Of a stretch of 64,000 nt of DNA, positions 19,172 through 28,174 are shown one piece after another (position 1 is the stretch's first letter; each line of letters starts with the position of its first letter). Both the position numbers and the translations under genes were made by a program. This DNA is from Parasulfuritortus sp036391875. Its GTDB lineage: Bacteria > Pseudomonadota > Gammaproteobacteria > Burkholderiales > Thiobacillaceae. Under the pieces are notes generated by a model, which saw nothing but the letters and a program-made list of their open reading frames with translations, did not search any database and was not told the origin of the DNA. The stretch is taken from contig DASVZA010000016.1 of NCBI GenBank assembly GCA_036391875.1, forward strand, positions 186,001 through 250,000, written 5' to 3'.

Positions 19172-19239
19172 AAAACTCGCTCAACACGTCGGGAATATCC
19201 TTTCCACGCGTCGCCCTATCACGGCCAAGCGCAGTGGAG

Positions 19240-19599
19240 TCAGGTATCTGATCGATGGATGTCAGGTGCTGCAGCATCGAACCGCCTGGAGAGCACGTTT
19301 ATCCACTTCGTTTCAGTACGGCAAAAAAAAGTGTGGGTTTCGCCGGGCTCGATTTCCAGCACATCACCGGCATGCAGTCTCACCTCTTCTGCCGCATGGC
19401 CCGGCCGCTGCGTCACTACATCCACCTCGCCCTCGATGATGAAGAACACTTCGCGTGTCACCTTGTGGTAATGGTTGCCACGCACCTCCCCGGACCGGGT
19501 CTCCAGGTAGTTGAACTCTTCCCAGGTGCCCTCGTTAAGCAACCCAATCAGTTTGCCCCGTATATCCTCCCGTTCCATGTATGGTTCGATTTTTCTCAT
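19240..19599 (-). CDS. Cupin-fold sugar-modifying protein (FdtA/WxcM-like)
   Basis: 119 aa single-domain cupin. GNHYHKVTREVFFIIEGE carries the His/His/Glu pattern of cupin motif 1, and LHAGDVLEIEPGETHTF is motif 2. The family includes dTDP-sugar keto-isomerases and epimerases of surface polysaccharide pathways, but this could equally be a non-catalytic cupin. ATG 19599 overlaps the TGA of the upstream SDR gene in an ATGA junction, which fixes the start. Confidence 0.75.
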   Translation of the reverse strand: MRKIEPYMEREDIRGKLIGLLNEGTWEEFNYLETRSGEVRGNHYHKVTREVFFIIEGEVDVVTQRPGHAAEEVRLHAGDVLEIEPGETHTFFCRTETKWINVLSRRFDAAAPDIHRSDT

Positions 19600-20447
19600 G
19601 CCTTCAGCTCCAGACCTTGCAGGCATTCTTCGTGCTGTCCAACTGATACATCCAGCACCTCGCGGGTCAGTGTGTTTTCAAGGGAAATATCGGCAAACAG
19701 AAATGGTGCATTTTCACGTATCCGACTGGCCTGATGAACCAATGACTGCTCGTAATTGGAAACACGCGCGAACAACTTGGCGAAGAAATAACGGGAAATT
19801 CGTTGCCCGCACGCATGGTATATGCGTCGACCGAGCGTTGGCGTTTCGACCAGCCTCTCCAGCACCTTGAGGAAATCGCCATAATAGGTCGGCGAATAGA
19901 AGGCATCCTCGAAGCAGTCGACCGCCTTGCCCTGGCTCAGCGAGTCACTGAGAAAGCGCAGGAAGGTCGCATTGCCATCATACAAGGCGCTCAGACGCAG
20001 CACGTAGAAGTTCGGGCTGAGGGTCAGACCAGACAGTTCGGCGCAGGCCTTGGTCCGGCCGTACACGGTGACCGGGCCGACGGGATCGTCCTCTCGGTAA
20101 CCACCGCGGTCGCCCGAGAAGACGTAGTCGCTGGAAATGTAGATGATCCGCGACTCGGGAAACACCTGGACCAGGTTGATCGTAGTCTGAACATTGGCGA
20201 GATAGGCTTCGCCGGGCGAGGTCTCGCATTGGCCGATATTCTTGTTGCCCGCTGCGTGGACGATCACATCCGGAACAACGCGCTCCCTCAAACGCCGGAC
20301 CTGTTCGATGTCGGCGAGGTTGCACTGATACTGCCCCGCCGCCTCGCTCGCCCGCGCACTGACGCCCGCCATGTCCCACTTGTTCCCCAGGCCGGCGCAC
20401 ACCAGTTGGCCGACGTAACCGGTCACGCCGGTCAACAGTACCTTCAT
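19596..20447 (-). CDS. SDR-family sugar-nucleotide reductase (RfbD-like)
   Basis: 283 aa. The NAD(P)-binding motif GVTGYVGQ is at residues 6-13 and the catalytic motif YGRTK follows ISSDYVFSGDRGGY, the pattern of dTDP-4-dehydrorhamnose reductases. Residues such as AGNKNIGQCETSP diverge from canonical RfbD, so the substrate may be another 4-keto sugar nucleotide. Both ends are ATGA overlaps (with the glycosyltransferase at 20444 and the cupin at 19599). This tight translational coupling suggests the three proteins act together. Confidence 0.82.
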   Translation of the reverse strand: MKVLLTGVTGYVGQLVCAGLGNKWDMAGVSARASEAAGQYQCNLADIEQVRRLRERVVPDVIVHAAGNKNIGQCETSPGEAYLANVQTTINLVQVFPESRIIYISSDYVFSGDRGGYREDDPVGPVTVYGRTKACAELSGLTLSPNFYVLRLSALYDGNATFLRFLSDSLSQGKAVDCFEDAFYSPTYYGDFLKVLERLVETPTLGRRIYHACGQRISRYFFAKLFARVSNYEQSLVHQASRIRENAPFLFADISLENTLTREVLDVSVGQHEECLQGLELKA

Positions 20448-22405
20448 GCGAATACCACGCTCCATACAGGATGGTTGAGATCGTACAGCGGCAGGATGCA
20501 GCTCATGGCCTCGTATTGCTGGATGGCAGCATGAATGCTTGGGCCGGACGAACCGGCCGCCAAAATGACCACTTCGGGCCGCTCTGTGCCGATATCCGCC
20601 GGCTGCAAGACCCGCACGCCATTGAACTGAGCCGCGTTCAGCGAACGATCGATGATGCCGGCGAACGAAAAATCGGGTATCTGCTCCGCTACTTTCATCG
20701 CAACCTCGCCCATCCCTGAGATGCCGTACAGAACGACACGCCACCTCAACGAGGCGCACCTAGGCAGCAATGCACGCAAGCGCCGGGCATATTCTAGATT
20801 CCTGACCCCGAGGCGGCGCTGTTCATATCCCTCCGGAACAGCCAGCAGGACCTCGGTCACGACGCGGCCGGTCGGCACCGGCCACAACTGGTGAACGGCC
20901 TCGACCGAGCCGGCATTGAAGGCCGCCAGCAATTCGTTCAATCTGCCGCGCGGAACGACGTGGTTCACCAAGAGACGCGCCAGTCCTTCCGTATTGGTTC
21001 CCACGAAGCTGCCTCCCATGCCGTCCAACAGGTCGAATTCGAATTCTCGGATATCGATGTCGCCGGCAAGGATATCACCGTCGCCCTCGATCAGTTTGGG
21101 TTGCAGCGGATTGTCCGCCAGGCCGTCGAAGTCCATGAAGGTGTTCACGGCCAGCACCTGATCCGGCAACGTTCGAAAAAAAGGCTCCAGTACCGCGTAG
21201 TCGGTTTGCACGTGCTTGAATTCGCCGCCAATCACATGCACCCAATCCGCCGACTCGGGGATGGCGGGGACTTGCGCGGGGTCTTCCGCCCAACGCCGCA
21301 GGGTCGCCGTATCCTTCAACCTTATCGTGTGCACGACTGCGGGTTTAGCCCGCACGACCGGAGCCGGCGGGTACAACTTGCCCACATGGCCGAACAAGGC
21401 CTCGACCCGGTGGTCCAGGGTGTGTTCCCCCATCGCTCGGGCATGGCCAGCGGCAGCGATTGTCTCCCGGAGGGCATCGTCGGCCACGAAGCGCTCGACT
21501 TTGGCCAACAGCTCGTCGTCGTCGCGATAAAAGACGATTTCCTCTTCCGGCACGAACAGTTCGGCCAATTCCGGATTCGCATTGGTGATCTGGAACGCGC
21601 CGCATCCCGGCACCTCGAAGTGGCGCAGCTTGGTCTGAACCGCATTCGGATTACCGTCCGAGGACCAGGCAGGGTTGAACACGACCTTGCTTTCGTTCAG
21701 CACCTGGTTCATCCCCTCCTGGGATAGCACCCCGCCAGCAAACCGCTTCAGTTGCGGGTGCAGCTCCCAGCCATGGCCGAACACCCGGAAGGTCCATCCG
21801 CGGCGCTCGCAGTCCTCGGCCAGACGGACCAGTATCTGTTCCCGCTGCGCGCCGTCCTCGACGTGGACCTTGCCCTGCTTGTCGTTGACCTTGTGCTTGC
21901 CGATGAAGACGACATCGTATCGCTTTGGAGTGCCGGGAATGGCGAAACAGGTCCTCGGGTTATGCCCCCAAGGGAGGTACATGGCCCGTTCGCCCCACCC
22001 CGCCTTGCGGCGCCGGTCGACAGCCGCCGAGGAATGCGAGGCCACCACGTCGAAATGGTGATCGTAGGCCGAATTGCGCGCATACCAATGCTCGGGTTCG
22101 TCGTCCGGATGGAAAGCGACGGTCTTGACTCCCGCCCGCCTCACCTTGTCGAAGAAGGCATCGGGGTAATCGCCGAATATCCAGTCGTGATAGAAGAACA
22201 GGTAGTCGAAGCGGTCCCGCCTCAGCAAATCGTATACATATGCCGAGTGAAAGCCCTCGGGCTGCCCCGCATGCGTCGCCTTGCCCGCCAGCAGGGGGCC
22301 GGCATTGACGCAAACGGCCTGCGTGCCCAGCACGCGCCGGATTGCGTCGAACCAGTTGTCGCGGATGTAGGGCACCCAGAGGGCGCCAAGTGCCAGTATC
22401 TTCAA
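20444..22405 (-). CDS. CgeB-like glycosyltransferase with C-terminal Rossmann-like domain
   Basis: 653 aa. Residues about 1-330 resemble CgeB/GT4 enzymes (FDYLFFYHDWIFGDYPDAFF, VFNPAWSSDGNPNAVQTKLRHFEVPGCGAFQIT). Residues about 350-540 are unrecognised (IREFEFDLLDGMGGSFVG). The last about 100 (VVLYGISGMGEVAMKVAEQI, IIDRSLNAAQFNGVRV) form a Rossmann-like module of the type found at the end of sugar C-methyltransferases, such as the gene at 28677. Donor and acceptor are unknown. It overlaps both neighbours by 4 nt (ATGA). Confidence 0.78.
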   Translation of the reverse strand: MKILALGALWVPYIRDNWFDAIRRVLGTQAVCVNAGPLLAGKATHAGQPEGFHSAYVYDLLRRDRFDYLFFYHDWIFGDYPDAFFDKVRRAGVKTVAFHPDDEPEHWYARNSAYDHHFDVVASHSSAAVDRRRKAGWGERAMYLPWGHNPRTCFAIPGTPKRYDVVFIGKHKVNDKQGKVHVEDGAQREQILVRLAEDCERRGWTFRVFGHGWELHPQLKRFAGGVLSQEGMNQVLNESKVVFNPAWSSDGNPNAVQTKLRHFEVPGCGAFQITNANPELAELFVPEEEIVFYRDDDELLAKVERFVADDALRETIAAAGHARAMGEHTLDHRVEALFGHVGKLYPPAPVVRAKPAVVHTIRLKDTATLRRWAEDPAQVPAIPESADWVHVIGGEFKHVQTDYAVLEPFFRTLPDQVLAVNTFMDFDGLADNPLQPKLIEGDGDILAGDIDIREFEFDLLDGMGGSFVGTNTEGLARLLVNHVVPRGRLNELLAAFNAGSVEAVHQLWPVPTGRVVTEVLLAVPEGYEQRRLGVRNLEYARRLRALLPRCASLRWRVVLYGISGMGEVAMKVAEQIPDFSFAGIIDRSLNAAQFNGVRVLQPADIGTERPEVVILAAGSSGPSIHAAIQQYEAMSCILPLYDLNHPVWSVVFA

Positions 22406-24300
22406 TTGCCGAAGGAAAACAGATTGCCGCGCTGGCTGATGCCGGCGACGATCCGGCCAGCCATGGTTTCCGCGAGTTTTTCGACGTCGCCGTAACCGTC
22501 TCGCGATTCGAAGGTATAAGGAATGAAGGCCCCCTGGAACCCTTGGCTGGCACGCAGATTTTGTGCCCAGTCGGCCAACATGTCGTACTGGAAGTGGCTG
22601 TGGCCCGAGAAAGAGTGGATCTTGTCGTTGCCAAGCAGTGAGGAGAACTCGTCCTTGAAACGCAGGGGGGTCGCCAAGTGCACGTCCAGACCCCGCGACT
22701 GCAGGGTACTGACGAGCCAGCGGGTCAGCGGCACGCGCGAAGCCTGCATGACCACAACGGGGGTTCCTGCCTGGAGTCCGGCCGCGACCGAATTAAGTCG
22801 CTCAAACGCCGAGCCGTTGGAGAAGCTCCGTTCCACCTGCGCCTTGTCGAACCGGCGATAGGCCTCGGCCACATAGTATTCCAACTGCTCGGCGGTGAAA
22901 TTCTCGGTTCGCGAGACGGCGACCTTCGAGCCATTGTAGTCGTCCCAGTTCTTCGAAACGATCCAGCCGCGCTCGTCGTACATCCGGTACATCTCGGTGC
23001 CCGGGAACGGCGTGGCGATGGAGAACTGGACCGTGTCGACCGGCAGCGTGCAGGCCAACTCGATGGTCTTCTCGATGGTTTCCACGGTATCGCTGGGCAG
23101 GCCGAACGTGAAAGTCAGATGGACGCGGATGCCCAGTTCCTTGGTCAGCCGGATCATCTCGATGTTCTTCTCGAAATTCATCCGCTTGTCGATCTCGTCC
23201 AGGATGCCCTGGTCCGCCGACTCGACGCCGTACTTGATGCTGAACAGACCGGCATCGCGCAGGGCCTCCAAAGTCGGCCGATCCATCAGGTCCGCCCGGC
23301 CCATTGTCGACCACGGAATCCGCCCGCCGATCCCGGCCTCTCGGATCTTGGTTGCCAGCTCGACCACATACTCCTTGCTGATGTTGAAGGTATCGTCGTC
23401 GATGTAGATGCTCTTGTACGGCACCTTGGCCAGATTGGCCAGAATCTCGTCGACCACGTCCTGGGCGGTACGCTTGCGGTAGCGCGGTCCGCGGAACAGC
23501 ATCTGCGGCCAGGCGCAGAAGATGCACCCGAAAGGACACCCCCGCGTCGCCATCAGTTGCAGCTGCGGGCGCTCCAGACCGCAGACGCCATCGAAATAGT
23601 TAAGGTTCGGCAGGCCCTCGCGCTCGGCCCACGGGAAGGTGCTCAGATCCGGTAGCTTGGCGAACGGATTCTTCTTGATCTTGATCACGCTGGTGCCATC
23701 GGCCTGAGCCGGCACGTCGTCCCGGTTCTTCGTCACGCCGCTCTCTCCGCGATAGATCAGCGCGGGAATGTCGCTCAGGTCTTCGCCGTCGCGCAGGGCG
23801 CAGAGCAGCTTGATGGTCGGTACCTCATACTCGCCGTAGATCGTGAAATCGATTTCGGGATGCCGCTCAAGGAAGCTTTCCTCCTCGAACTCCATGTGCA
23901 GGCCGGTGAACAGGATCTTGACCGCGGGCACCAACTCCTTGATCCGGGCCGCGATCTTCAGGTCCGGATTGACGGTCGGGGTCGAGCTTTCCAGGACCAC
24001 GACCTCAGGCGCGAACGATTCGACATAGGCGTAGAAACTCTCATAGGTCTCGCCCATGGAAAGCGAATCGCGGATGACCGATTCGAATCCTTCCCGCTTG
24101 GCGAAGGCGGCGGCGGTGGCGAGCCAGACCGGGAACGGCAGATAGCCGCCGACCAGTTCCTCGATCAAGCCATCGCGGATGGTATGGGAATGGACCTCGA
24201 AGGTATGAGGCCAGCGGGAGCCGGCCCGCACGCCACGCCAACCGGGTTCGGTTTCGGTCGGCGCCTTGTACCAGGGTGGATTGGCAAACAGTACTTTCAT
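22402..24300 (-). CDS. B12-binding-domain radical SAM protein
   Basis: 632 aa. The N-terminal domain (about 1-190) has the cobalamin-binding Rossmann-like fold (VLFANPPW..., PEVVVLESSTPTVNPDLKIA) but lacks the DxHxxG motif, as many class B members do. The radical SAM core carries the CX3CX2C cluster motif at about residues 255-262 (CPFGCIFC), followed by an elongator-like TIM barrel (IYIDDDTFNIS, FTFGLPSDTVETIEKTIEL). The final about 140 residues (VVVMQASRVPLTRWLVSTL onward) form an extra domain I do not recognise. Class B enzymes often methylate unactivated carbon or phosphorus, so a role in sugar C-methylation or rearrangement is possible. The ribosome site GAGGAG precedes ATG 24300; the 3' end overlaps the glycosyltransferase by 4 nt. 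Confidence 0.85.
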   Translation of the reverse strand: MKVLFANPPWYKAPTETEPGWRGVRAGSRWPHTFEVHSHTIRDGLIEELVGGYLPFPVWLATAAAFAKREGFESVIRDSLSMGETYESFYAYVESFAPEVVVLESSTPTVNPDLKIAARIKELVPAVKILFTGLHMEFEEESFLERHPEIDFTIYGEYEVPTIKLLCALRDGEDLSDIPALIYRGESGVTKNRDDVPAQADGTSVIKIKKNPFAKLPDLSTFPWAEREGLPNLNYFDGVCGLERPQLQLMATRGCPFGCIFCAWPQMLFRGPRYRKRTAQDVVDEILANLAKVPYKSIYIDDDTFNISKEYVVELATKIREAGIGGRIPWSTMGRADLMDRPTLEALRDAGLFSIKYGVESADQGILDEIDKRMNFEKNIEMIRLTKELGIRVHLTFTFGLPSDTVETIEKTIELACTLPVDTVQFSIATPFPGTEMYRMYDERGWIVSKNWDDYNGSKVAVSRTENFTAEQLEYYVAEAYRRFDKAQVERSFSNGSAFERLNSVAAGLQAGTPVVVMQASRVPLTRWLVSTLQSRGLDVHLATPLRFKDEFSSLLGNDKIHSFSGHSHFQYDMLADWAQNLRASQGFQGAFIPYTFESRDGYGDVEKLAETMAGRIVAGISQRGNLFSFGN

Positions 24301-24345
24301 GAATTCTCTCCTCCTGCCTACGACAGGGCAGCTAATGTCGTTGAT

Positions 24346-25419
24346 CTAGATTCGGACCGTCCGCAAAACGCTGGCGGCGGTTCTGCCGATAGCGGTCTCC
24401 AGGTCCGTCCACACGTCCAACCCCAATTCTTCCCGAGCCCGGGTGATATCCGGTACATAACGGTTTCTCACTTCATTCCCCACACTTCCACTCGCCAGGC
24501 CCAGCACGACGACCGGCTTGCCCGGCGCCACGACCGATCGCACCAGATCGGCCAGATCGCGTATCGCGATCCCTCGATCCGAGCCCACGTTGTAAATACG
24601 GCCCTTTTGCCCCCGGTCGAGAAGCGCCAACAACCACACCACCAGGTCCGCCATGTACAAGTAGGATCGCTCCTGCGTGCCGTCGCCCTGGATCGTAACC
24701 GCATCATCCCACAAAGCATGGCGAATAAAATTACCTATCGCATAGTGGATATCCAGCGGCAGAAAGGGGCCGACGAACGAGAAGCAGCGAGCGATCACGC
24801 ACTCCAGACCGTGTTCCCTCGCATAGCAGGTGACCAGCAACTCGGCCGCCCTCTTCGCTTCGCCCAATGCCGAATCCGGATTGGTGGTATCCGGCGCGCC
24901 GGCATAGGTTTCAGGAGTCCGCTCAAGCCCGCTGGCGCCGTAAGCACTACCCGAACTGAGAAACAGAAGGCGTCCGACATCGGACCGTACAGCGAAGTCG
25001 AGAACGTGTCGGGTGCCGTGGACCAAGGTGTCAAACTTGGCCAGGGGCCGCTCGCCGCGGAACGTTTCCTCGGCCGAGGTGGCGGCACCGTGGATGAGCA
25101 AGTCGTAGCTCCGATCCGGAAAGACGAAATCGCGGACGTCGCCGGCCAAAAGGGTCACCGCCGGATCACTGGCCAGATGGGGCGCGCGCGCGGCGAAGCC
25201 CTGCGGATTACGGCTCAATACCGTGATCTCGAGATCAAGACCACGCAACCTGTTGGCATACGTCAATGCTTCCAGCAACCAACGACCGAAAAGCCCCGTC
25301 CCTCCTGTCATGAACAGCGACGCGCCGCGGAACCGTTCCCAGTCGTCCTCCAGACGCAACAGCGCCTGTTCCAGATCTTCGGTCAGAGGGTCGAGTGCGG
25401 CCGCGGACATGACTGACAT
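24346..25419 (-). CDS. NAD-dependent epimerase/dehydratase-like protein, catalytic Tyr replaced
   Basis: 357 aa extended SDR. The nucleotide-binding motif GGTGLFG is intact (about 41-47) and SSGSAYG provides the catalytic Ser region. In the YxxxK position the sequence reads SALGEAK (codon TTG): Leu in place of the catalytic Tyr. QGDGTQERSYLYMADLV and IYNVGSDRGIAIRDLA match sugar-nucleotide dehydratases and epimerases. The enzyme may use a different general acid or bind without catalysing. ATG 25419 shares one base with the TGA of the upstream HAD gene (TGATG); an alternative start is ATG 25410. Confidence 0.8.
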   Translation of the reverse strand: MSVMSAAALDPLTEDLEQALLRLEDDWERFRGASLFMTGGTGLFGRWLLEALTYANRLRGLDLEITVLSRNPQGFAARAPHLASDPAVTLLAGDVRDFVFPDRSYDLLIHGAATSAEETFRGERPLAKFDTLVHGTRHVLDFAVRSDVGRLLFLSSGSAYGASGLERTPETYAGAPDTTNPDSALGEAKRAAELLVTCYAREHGLECVIARCFSFVGPFLPLDIHYAIGNFIRHALWDDAVTIQGDGTQERSYLYMADLVVWLLALLDRGQKGRIYNVGSDRGIAIRDLADLVRSVVAPGKPVVVLGLASGSVGNEVRNRYVPDITRAREELGLDVWTDLETAIGRTAASVLRTVRI

Positions 25420-26078
25420 CAACGGACCGCGCCGGGCACCAGGTCTTGGGGCCGATCGAACCGGCGGCAACCAGGCATCCCTTGCCCGCCTCCACCATAC
25501 CCCCAAGCGGCGTAATAGAACGGCAAGCCGTTGGCCGCCGCCGCGTGACCATCCTCGTCCCTGTCTCCTACATAGACTGCGGCCGCAGCATCGATCTTCT
25601 GGTCGTTCAGTTGTCTGGCCAACACCTGCGGCTTGCCGGCCGGCCGGGGATCATACAGATCGATGGCGTACACCGAGACGAATCGGTCGGCCCACTCTAG
25701 ATGATCGAGGATGGCGCGAGTAACCGAATATCGCTTGTTGGTGCAGATATGCAGATCCGCTCCGGTCGCCGACCATGCATCCAGCATGGCCTCGACGCCC
25801 GGGAACGGCTGCGTCGCCAGCACGCCCGCAGTGTCGTAGTGGCGTTTGAAACCGGTTGCCAGGGAATCGATCAATTCCGGCTCACGACGACCGCTCAGCC
25901 GGGCCAAGGTTTCGGCCAGCGGCGGTCCGATCAAATCGTGAGAAAGCGGCGCCACCGGCTCCAAGCCGTGTTCGGCCAGCACCGCCGCAAACGAGTCGAG
26001 GATGGCCGGAGCGGAGTCGATCAACGTTCCGTCCAGGTCGAATATCACCGTTCTGAGCATGTCTTGCACCGGCATCAT
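25419..26078 (-). CDS. HAD-superfamily hydrolase (phosphoglycolate-phosphatase-like)
   Basis: 219 aa. The four HAD motifs are visible: DLDGT (nucleophile Asp, about residue 13), CTNK (motif II), a Lys around KPQVLA (motif III) and VGDRDEDG (motif IV). The helical cap between motifs I and II marks it as a Gph/beta-phosphoglucomutase-like subfamily I enzyme. In this context it may dephosphorylate a sugar phosphate such as the product of the NeuB-like synthase. ATG 26078 follows the previous stop by 8 nt with GAGGGA upstream; the longer open frame to 26378 overlaps the upstream gene and is not used. Confidence 0.85.
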   Translation of the reverse strand: MMPVQDMLRTVIFDLDGTLIDSAPAILDSFAAVLAEHGLEPVAPLSHDLIGPPLAETLARLSGRREPELIDSLATGFKRHYDTAGVLATQPFPGVEAMLDAWSATGADLHICTNKRYSVTRAILDHLEWADRFVSVYAIDLYDPRPAGKPQVLARQLNDQKIDAAAAVYVGDRDEDGHAAAANGLPFYYAAWGYGGGGQGMPGCRRFDRPQDLVPGAVR

Positions 26079-26086
26079 TGGTTCCC

Positions 26087-26905
26087 TCAGCCAAGCACGA
26101 CCAGGCCGCTGGACCAGTATTCGGCAACTCGGCCGAAGTGCGGCCGGCGGTTGAAGGTGAGGTTGTAGCCATAGGCCTCGTAATGGTACCCGAGCTGCTC
26201 GCTTTCGCCCTGCAAGGCCGCCAGCCAAAGCAAAGGCGGATAACCATCGGTGCGGAGCAGCAAATCGGGTGAACCGACCAGCGCGGCACTGGTGTCGTAC
26301 CCCCCCGCCAGCAGAAACTTGTCCGGCAGGCTGGCCATCTGCTCGATTGCGGCGGGCACCGAATACTCGGTGAGACAAGGGAAGAAATAGCCGACGACCG
26401 GGCCGTGTGCCATGGCCTCGACCAATCGGTCATGGCGTGATCCCGACACCACGCTCAGCTTGCCGGCCAGGCCGGCTTGGTGGTGATTGGTGAAGGCGTA
26501 ATGAGGAAACGCCTCGCTGAACGAAGCGCTCACCGCCTGCAGATAGACATCCTGAAGCGCCTCGCCTACGTCCGTATGGGCTTCCCGCGGCAGCAGAAAG
26601 GGCACGCCCACGCCATTCAAAAGCGGTGCCGTCGCCGGGTCGTCGCGCAGTTCCCGCAAAATGGCCGAGGCACGCCATTCGAACTCGGCCTCGGATGGAC
26701 CTTGCGCGGAGCCGAGATGTTTTGCAGACCGGCGGTAGATGGCGGCATAGTCGATCGCCGGTTGGTTGACGATGAAATAACGGCGCGTATTGCGATGCAC
26801 GCCAGCCTTCAGTTCGGCAGGCAGGCAACGACCATGCGCATCGAAGTAAGGCGCCACGACGACCGCCGGATCGGCTTCACTCGGCGCACAGACACTGCAG
26901 TTCAT
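26087..26905 (-). CDS. Uncharacterised protein of the glycan island
   Basis: 272 aa, not recognised. There is a CxxC near the N-terminus (CSVC, residues 3-6), several His/Tyr/Asn-rich stretches (FPHYAFTNHHQAGLAG, YHYEAYGYNL) and no signal peptide or membrane segment. It has predicted mixed alpha/beta content and normal codon use. ATG 26905 is preferred over GTG 26911 because AGGT lies 7 nt upstream. It sits between the radical SAM gene and the HAD gene (71 and 8 bp), so a role in the same pathway is likely but unproven. Confidence 0.6.
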   Translation of the reverse strand: MNCSVCAPSEADPAVVVAPYFDAHGRCLPAELKAGVHRNTRRYFIVNQPAIDYAAIYRRSAKHLGSAQGPSEAEFEWRASAILRELRDDPATAPLLNGVGVPFLLPREAHTDVGEALQDVYLQAVSASFSEAFPHYAFTNHHQAGLAGKLSVVSGSRHDRLVEAMAHGPVVGYFFPCLTEYSVPAAIEQMASLPDKFLLAGGYDTSAALVGSPDLLLRTDGYPPLLWLAALQGESEQLGYHYEAYGYNLTFNRRPHFGRVAEYWSSGLVVLG

Positions 26906-26982
26906 AGACACGACCTAATCAAGCGGCAAAGGAGCCTGCAGACCAGTACTGCGTCGCAAAGGCACAATAGTAAAGAAACGCA

Positions 26983-28095
26983 TCAGTCACAGAGCGAATC
27001 GTCATCCGAGAACCCCTGCCCCCATGGCACCGGCAAATGGGTCACGCCTTTGGTCCGTTCCATATGGAGCTTGATGAACTGCTGATCCTCGCCAATCAGG
27101 CAATCCGGCCTGTACGGGCCGAGCCAGGGGTTGCGCATACCGCGGGCGAGGATTTCCTTGAGCGAGGTTTCGCGCAGATTGCCCAGCGAAAAATCGATGT
27201 AGGGGCACGGCGTCACTTCGAAGGTGGAGGTCACCGTGATGATGCCCTTGACCGTGATGCATCCCTTGAACGAGCCGTAGCTCGGAGTCATGTGTGTGAA
27301 CACGTTGTAGTCCTTTTCCAACTCGCGCAGGACGTCGGCGTCCTCCTTGTCGATCACGAACTCGGGATGCTCGGTGCAGGAGCCGGTCGGCTTGGCATAG
27401 GACACGTACAGGCCGATACCCCGCTCGGTGGCGAAGCGGCACAGGCTGAGAAATTCCTCCGTCTTGGCCCGCCCCCTGACCAGCACGGTCGACAGCAGCA
27501 GGTTGAGCCCGGCATCGAGCGAGGCGTCGATCGCCCGCATCACCCGCTTGTACGAGCCCGGCTTGTTGCGGAAGGCATCGTGCTGCTCTTCGATATAGCT
27601 GTCGAGGGACAACTGCACTTTTTCCACGCCGATTTCCTTGAGGTGGCGTGCCCGTGCATTGTCGAGGAACCAGCCGTTGGTATCTGTGATGACGTAATGC
27701 TTGTCCGGGTCGATGGCCTCGACCACCGCGTCGAAGTCCTTCATCACGAGGGGCTCGCCCCCCGTGATCACGAACCGGGCCAGGCCCAGTTCGTCGGCCT
27801 GTCGGGACAGCTCGCGGATATCGGTCAGATCGATCTTGCGCCGAACGTCCTCGATCTTGAACACCTTCTTTTTGTGCCGGTCCATGTAGTACTCGGCCGA
27901 ACAATGCGTGCACTGGAAATTGCACAGATAGCTCTTTTCCAGCCGGATGATGGGGCTGATCTCGCCCCGCTCCTCCATGGCCGCGATGTTGGCCAGCTTG
28001 GCCGCTACATAGGGCTTTCTCGCCCGCAGCCCTTCGCGCTTGGCGCGTTCCGCCGGCGTCAACGTATTGTCCGTCGTTTCAGCCATCGCCATCAT
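26983..28095 (-). CDS. Radical SAM protein with SPASM-like C-terminus
   Basis: 370 aa. The CX3CX2C motif (CNFQCTHC, about residues 58-65) binds the SAM [4Fe-4S] cluster. FVITGGEPLV is the GGEP motif that contacts the SAM amino group, and VQLSLDSY follows. Later cysteines (GCITV, CPYIDFSLGNL, CLIG) resemble a SPASM/twitch auxiliary-cluster region. Related proteins act as peptide-maturation enzymes, dehydrogenases or sugar dehydratases. Its place among sugar genes suggests a sugar substrate. ATG 28095 has GGAG 7 nt upstream. Confidence 0.85.
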   Translation of the reverse strand: MMAMAETTDNTLTPAERAKREGLRARKPYVAAKLANIAAMEERGEISPIIRLEKSYLCNFQCTHCSAEYYMDRHKKKVFKIEDVRRKIDLTDIRELSRQADELGLARFVITGGEPLVMKDFDAVVEAIDPDKHYVITDTNGWFLDNARARHLKEIGVEKVQLSLDSYIEEQHDAFRNKPGSYKRVMRAIDASLDAGLNLLLSTVLVRGRAKTEEFLSLCRFATERGIGLYVSYAKPTGSCTEHPEFVIDKEDADVLRELEKDYNVFTHMTPSYGSFKGCITVKGIITVTSTFEVTPCPYIDFSLGNLRETSLKEILARGMRNPWLGPYRPDCLIGEDQQFIKLHMERTKGVTHLPVPWGQGFSDDDSLCD

Positions 28096-28174
28096 GGCCA
28101 GGCTCCTCTCATCTCAACTTTCGGGGTGCGCCCGGCATCCATCAACCGCCTTCCAGACAACCGATCCCGCACCG

